Assembly: GCA_023134955.1 (NCBI GenBank)
Contig: JAGLUC010000183.1
Span: forward strand, 1 to 9,780
Length of the DNA stretch: 9,780 nucleotides
Reading direction: 5' to 3'
DNA from: Methylococcales bacterium
GTDB lineage: Bacteria > Pseudomonadota > Gammaproteobacteria > Methylococcales > Methylomonadaceae
A model generated the notes under the pieces. That model had not been told where the DNA came from, did not search any database, and saw nothing but the letters and a program-made list of their open reading frames with translations. Position numbers and translations under genes: made by a program. Of the stretch, positions 7,054 to 9,780 are shown in pieces; positions within the stretch are counted from its first letter, which is position 1; the number at the start of each line of letters is the position of its first letter.

Positions 7054-7146
7054 GCCGCTGGTGGTGTTCTGCTTTCTTCAGCTTCCTTCTTATTTACAAG
7101 CAATTAAAAGCAATGCAACTAAAAGAGGAATAAAAAGTACACGCAT
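7050..7146 (-). pseudogene. Small lipoprotein ORF, apparently frameshifted
   Basis: From ATG 7146 the frame reads MRVLFIPLLVALLLIAC then Lys and a stop (TAA 7092-7090). This is a textbook lipoprotein signal peptide with lipobox LIAC, preceded by a good ribosome-binding site (GGAGAG followed by TAATTTT and ATG). Removing one base from the AAA codon just after the cysteine (7093-7095) opens a frame that continues C-NKKEAEESRTPPAA and stops at TGA 7052-7050, giving a 31-residue prolipoprotein. That stop overlaps the ATG of the 71-aa ORF as ATGA. Either the gene carries a one-base frameshift, or the read has an indel, or an 18-residue lipopeptide is the real product. It lies 57 bp downstream of the SPOR gene. 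The lipoprotein signal and ribosome-binding site are seen directly; the repaired product is inference. Confidence 0.5.
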
Positions 7147-7203
7147 AAAATTACTCTCCAAGTTTTTTAAAAAACCTTATTTTCGGTTCTGTAATCATAC
7201 TCT

Positions 7204-8502
7204 TTATTGTTCCTTAGTTACCCACACAGAGCTTAAATTAAGTGCTTTTTTTGCCTTAACAGCATAAGTTGCTGCTTCATATTTAGTTTTGAACCCTTTA
7301 ACTCTTAATCGAAACCACTTTACATCTTTAATCATCACTGGTATCACTTCTACAGAAATTCCTTTGCTATCAAACTCAGTTGCTTTTCTTTTGGCGAACC
7401 ACTCTTGTTTAAAAGAAACCAAATTAACAACCCAGTTAACTTTTACAACTGGTTTTTTCACTTTCTTTGAAGCAATAGCAGAAACCCTGGCACCAGAAAC
7501 AAACTTTCGTTTTTCCAATATTGCAACTTTTACTGATAATTGCTCAATGGTTTGTTGTAATTGTTTGTTTTTTGTCACTAGCCCGTCAATATCTGTCTGT
7601 GATGACTTTGATTTTATTAACTTATCAACTTCAAGCAACTGTTTGTTTAATTGTTCCTCTGCTGTCATCAACAATGTGACTTTGTTGTTTAGTTTTTTAA
7701 TCTCGACACTTGAACCAGTGGCAGCTAATAACTCAAGCTCCTCTTCAAGTGTCATCAGTAGCTCCGACAACTCCGTTACTTCAGATTTTGCACCATAACC
7801 TACTGCTCCCAGCCCCCCACCAACAAGAAGTGCTAAAATTGCTATCCCTATTGCAACATAACTACTAACAGAAATTTTACTTTCAGCTTCTTTCAAAGAT
7901 TTTTTTAGCTTACCCTGCCCCACTTGAATGCCTTCGACTTCTTCTACTATTGACTGGTACTGCTCTTGTGAATCAACAGTATCCGTCAACGCTGTTATTT
8001 GCTCTTTTTGTGCTTTATTTTCTGCCCAAAGCTGAATTATTTGTGTCTTTAAGTCATCAATTTCTGTCGTTGTTTTTGCTATTACTTGCTCTGCTTGATC
8101 TATATCAGATTTATCGGAATCTTGTACAGTTTCAGCGGCAGTATCGTTAATTTCATCCTCTTTTTCCTGTTCATCTGCTAAATCATCAGCCGATATGTCA
8201 AAATCAGACATTAAAAACTCATCCGTAGAAGCATTTTCTGATTTTGACTCTTGTTCTACATCAATCTCTTGCATATTTTGGTCAAAATCATCAGCAACAC
8301 TCTCTTCTATATCTTCCAACTCTGTCTCAGCTTCTGAAAACTGTTCCTCAGAAAATTCATCAAACTCATCCTTTACTGTTTCATCTTTATCCTCTTCTTG
8401 ACTAACATCCATTGCTACTTCTGCTTTATTGAGTATATTATCCAGCTTATCCGAATCATTTTCAGAAGATGGGTCTGTCTTACTATCATTAGAATCTGCC
8501 AT
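7204..8502 (-). CDS. Bitopic SPOR-domain protein with acidic cytoplasmic half
   Basis: A 432-residue single-span membrane protein. Residues 1-135 are extremely rich in Asp and Glu and low in hydrophobics, so probably disordered. Residues about 135-210 look coiled-coil (IDDLKTQIIQLWAENKAQKEQ). One TM helix spans about 213-236 (VAIGIAILALLVGGGLGAVGYG). A periplasmic coiled coil follows at about 240-332. The C-terminal SPOR domain covers about 355-430 (VNWVVNLVSFKQEWFAKRKA, then WFRLRVKGFKTKYEAATYA), ending WVTKEQ. SPOR domains bind glycan strands stripped of stem peptides at the division septum, as in FtsN, DamX and DedD. The topology (N inside, SPOR in the periplasm) matches DamX, but the sequence does not let me name it. 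The start ATG 8502 is supported by AGGA (8512-8509) six bases away and a good promoter upstream. It is divergent from gcvR. Confidence 0.85.
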   Translation of the reverse strand: MADSNDSKTDPSSENDSDKLDNILNKAEVAMDVSQEEDKDETVKDEFDEFSEEQFSEAETELEDIEESVADDFDQNMQEIDVEQESKSENASTDEFLMSDFDISADDLADEQEKEDEINDTAAETVQDSDKSDIDQAEQVIAKTTTEIDDLKTQIIQLWAENKAQKEQITALTDTVDSQEQYQSIVEEVEGIQVGQGKLKKSLKEAESKISVSSYVAIGIAILALLVGGGLGAVGYGAKSEVTELSELLMTLEEELELLAATGSSVEIKKLNNKVTLLMTAEEQLNKQLLEVDKLIKSKSSQTDIDGLVTKNKQLQQTIEQLSVKVAILEKRKFVSGARVSAIASKKVKKPVVKVNWVVNLVSFKQEWFAKRKATEFDSKGISVEVIPVMIKDVKWFRLRVKGFKTKYEAATYAVKAKKALNLSSVWVTKEQ

Positions 8503-8550
8503 TTTTATTCCTATAAATCAGATATGCAAGTTTTTTTAAATATTACGCAA

Positions 8551-8579
8551 AGTATAAATTGCTTCTCAGTTCTAGACAA
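8551..8579 (-). promoter_or_regulatory. Sigma-70 promoter of the SPOR gene
   Basis: On the minus strand TTGTCT (8579-8574, 4 of 6) and TATACT (8556-8551, 5 of 6) are separated by exactly 17 bp. Transcription would start near 8544, about 40 nt before the ATG. Confidence 0.55.
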
Positions 8580-8632
8580 AAATATATTAATGTCTATAGT
8601 TCTCAAGCCATACAATCAAGTAAATCATCGCC

Positions 8633-8662
8633 TTAACACCTTAACTTAATTTCCTTTAAAAT
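8633..8662 (+). promoter_or_regulatory. Putative sigma-70 promoter of gcvR-bcp
   Basis: TTAACA (8633-8638, 5 of 6) and TAAAAT (8657-8662, 5 of 6) are separated by 18 bp. The leader to the gcvR ATG would be about 55 nt. It lies back to back with the SPOR promoter. Confidence 0.45.
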
Positions 8663-8722
8663 AATGAATTATTTTTTTACCACTTTTGATGATAAACTTA
8701 AAAGAAAAATTGGATATAGTTT

Positions 8723-9247
8723 ATGCAACTTACCATTACAGTTTTAGGGAAAAAATCAACTCGCTTTATCTCTGAAATTCTAACAACTATTTCAAGTTGT
8801 CATTGTGATATTTTAGAACTCAGATCATCACATCTTGAACAAGTAATTGCTTGCTACCTATTGGTAAACGGTGACTGGAATCATATAGCAAAACTTGAGA
8901 GTATTCTTGTTGGCTTACAAAAAACCCTTGAGGTTCGCATACATACATTAAGACCTGAACCCAGTAACAAGGAGCCAGAAAGCATACCTTATTCATTAGA
9001 AACCATTTCTCTAGATCGTAACAATGTAATTGAAGATATTACTTCTTTTTTGTTTGAACGTAGAATTTGTATTCACGAGATTAATGCCAGTAGCTACCAG
9101 GCTTCTTATGTCAAAACACCTATATTTTCTACCAGAATTATCATTTTAATTCCTCCTGAAATACGCTTGCTTTCTTTGCGTGAAGAATTTTTAGATTTTT
9201 GTGACAGTCTAAATATTGACGCCATTATTGAACCCATCAAACACTAA
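8723..9247 (+). CDS. gcvR: GcvR-like tandem ACT-domain regulator
   Basis: GcvR has two ACT domains and in E. coli holds the activator GcvA in check, repressing the glycine cleavage operon when glycine is low. The 174 residues show ACT domain 1 at about 1-78 (QLTITVLGKK, SSCHCDILELRSS, LLVNGDWNHIAKLE) and ACT domain 2 at about 89-172 (ERRICIHEINASSYQ, KTPIFSTRIIILIPPEI). The second-domain pattern and the position one base upstream of bcp match the gammaproteobacterial gcvR-bcp pair, which is the main reason for the name. Sequence similarity within this family is low, so a diverged function is possible, and no gcvA or gcv genes are in view. Start ATG 8723 is preceded by TTGGAT about eight bases away, a weak ribosome-binding site. 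Confidence 0.82.
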   Translation: MQLTITVLGKKSTRFISEILTTISSCHCDILELRSSHLEQVIACYLLVNGDWNHIAKLESILVGLQKTLEVRIHTLRPEPSNKEPESIPYSLETISLDRNNVIEDITSFLFERRICIHEINASSYQASYVKTPIFSTRIIILIPPEIRLLSLREEFLDFCDSLNIDAIIEPIKH

Positions 9248-9248
9248 C

Positions 9249-9719
9249 ATGACTAAAATAAGTATTAACAACCTCGTTCCTGACTTTGAAGCAGACTGCA
9301 CTGGAGACTCTCCTTTTAAATTGTCAAATTTTAAAGGTAAGAAATTAATTATTTATTTTTACCCTAGAGACAATACACCTGGCTGCACGCAAGAAGGCAA
9401 AGATTTTAGAGATAATATAGCTAAATTTACTGCACTTAATACCGTTATATTTGGTGTCTCCAGAGATAGCATTAAAGTACACGAAGGATTTATAGCCAAA
9501 CAGGATTTTCCTTTTCAGCTAATATCAGATAAAGAAGAAACGCTTTGCCAGCTATTTGATGTCATTAAAATGAAAAATATGTATGGCAAACAAGTCCGTG
9601 GTATAGAACGTAGTACCTTTTTAATTGATGAAGAAGGTATACTGCTTTACCAATGGCGTAAAGTAAAAGTCAAAATCCATATTGAAGAGGTATTACAAAA
9701 GCTCAGCGAGTTTTCTTAG
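9249..9719 (+). CDS. bcp: Thioredoxin-dependent peroxiredoxin, Bcp/PrxQ type
   Basis: Bcp reduces hydrogen peroxide and organic hydroperoxides with electrons from thioredoxin. The 156 residues have the AhpC/TSA fold: VPDFEA at 10-15, the active-site segment YPRDNTPGCT with peroxidatic Cys46, GVSRDS at 69-74, and the conserved active-site Arg121 in ERSTFLID. E. coli Bcp has a resolving cysteine four residues after... the peroxidatic position region (CTVQAC); here the matching position is Gly50, so that resolving Cys is missing. The remaining cysteines are Cys17 and Cys100. Start ATG 9249 is one base after the gcvR stop; an upstream in-frame ATG at 9216 lies inside gcvR and adds residues outside the family. 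The two genes are probably one operon. Confidence 0.94.
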   Translation: MTKISINNLVPDFEADCTGDSPFKLSNFKGKKLIIYFYPRDNTPGCTQEGKDFRDNIAKFTALNTVIFGVSRDSIKVHEGFIAKQDFPFQLISDKEETLCQLFDVIKMKNMYGKQVRGIERSTFLIDEEGILLYQWRKVKVKIHIEEVLQKLSEFS

Positions 9720-9780
9720 CCTTGATACACCCTTTATGTTTAAGAACACCCCATTCTAGTACTCCGGCAACATTGGTTTG
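9703..9780 (-). CDS. Possible 3' end of a minus-strand gene (partial)
   Basis: The only open minus-strand frame at the right edge runs 25 codons from the window end to TGA 9705-9703, overlapping the last 17 bases of bcp. The peptide ends LEWGVLKHKGCIKAKKTR, a basic tail typical of a protein end. It is too short to assign to a family and could be chance. Confidence 0.3.
   Translation of the reverse strand, partial: QTNVAGVLEWGVLKHKGCIKAKKTR

Noticed and set aside
7155..7176. T6A6 palindrome (AAGGTTTTTTAAAAAACTT on the minus strand) after the SPOR gene as a terminator
   Set aside because: It has no loop, almost no GC pairs and no following T-run, and it lies just before the ribosome-binding site of the next small ORF.
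7289..8401. Plus-strand Ser/Phe-rich open frames opposite the SPOR gene
   Set aside because: They are reverse-complement shadows of Glu/Asp/Lys-rich codons in the SPOR protein.

Overview
The window is AT-rich bacterial DNA that most likely comes from a gammaproteobacterium. The evidence is a clearly E. coli-like RNase R N-terminus at the left edge and the gcvR-bcp gene pair, a typical gammaproteobacterial arrangement, near the right edge. A more precise assignment (for example a methanotroph or sulfur-oxidiser relative) cannot be made from the sequence alone. There are no tRNA, rRNA, CRISPR or intact transposase genes.

Layout, left to right. (1) The 5' part of rnr (RNase R) lies on the minus strand and runs off the left edge. 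(2) A short divergent promoter region follows, carrying a 9-bp direct repeat. (3) On the plus strand come an OprO/OprP-type oxyanion porin and, one base after its stop, a TupA-type tungstate-binding protein. Together they look like a two-gene uptake unit, but the TupB permease and TupC ATPase are not next to it. (4) A non-coding stretch of about 450 bp holds a probable terminator nested inside a decayed 92-bp palindrome, plus a second decayed hairpin. (5) A large dCACHE-HAMP-PAS-GGDEF-EAL membrane protein follows, with both c-di-GMP synthesis and breakdown motifs intact. (6) On the minus strand, meeting it stop to stop, is a cluster of a 432-aa bitopic SPOR-domain protein, a tiny lipoprotein-like ORF that appears to be frameshifted, and a 71-aa unknown ORF. 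(7) A divergent promoter region separates this cluster from plus-strand gcvR and bcp, which are one base apart. (8) The last bases may hold the 3' end of another minus-strand gene.

How the genes may work together. The porin and TupA would pass an oxyanion (tungstate, molybdate or phosphate-like) across the outer membrane and capture it in the periplasm; the transporter that takes it inward must be elsewhere or absent. The neighbouring c-di-GMP enzyme senses something in the periplasm through its dCACHE domain, and a link to TupA is only a hypothesis. The SPOR protein probably binds denuded septal peptidoglycan. GcvR and Bcp are housekeeping functions (control of glycine cleavage, peroxide detoxification).

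I did not find a clear-cut new system. The points most worth checking are the orphan TupA beside a porin, the decayed palindromes at 3301-3392 and 3540-3577, and the frameshifted lipoprotein with its ATGA-coupled neighbour at 6838-7146.
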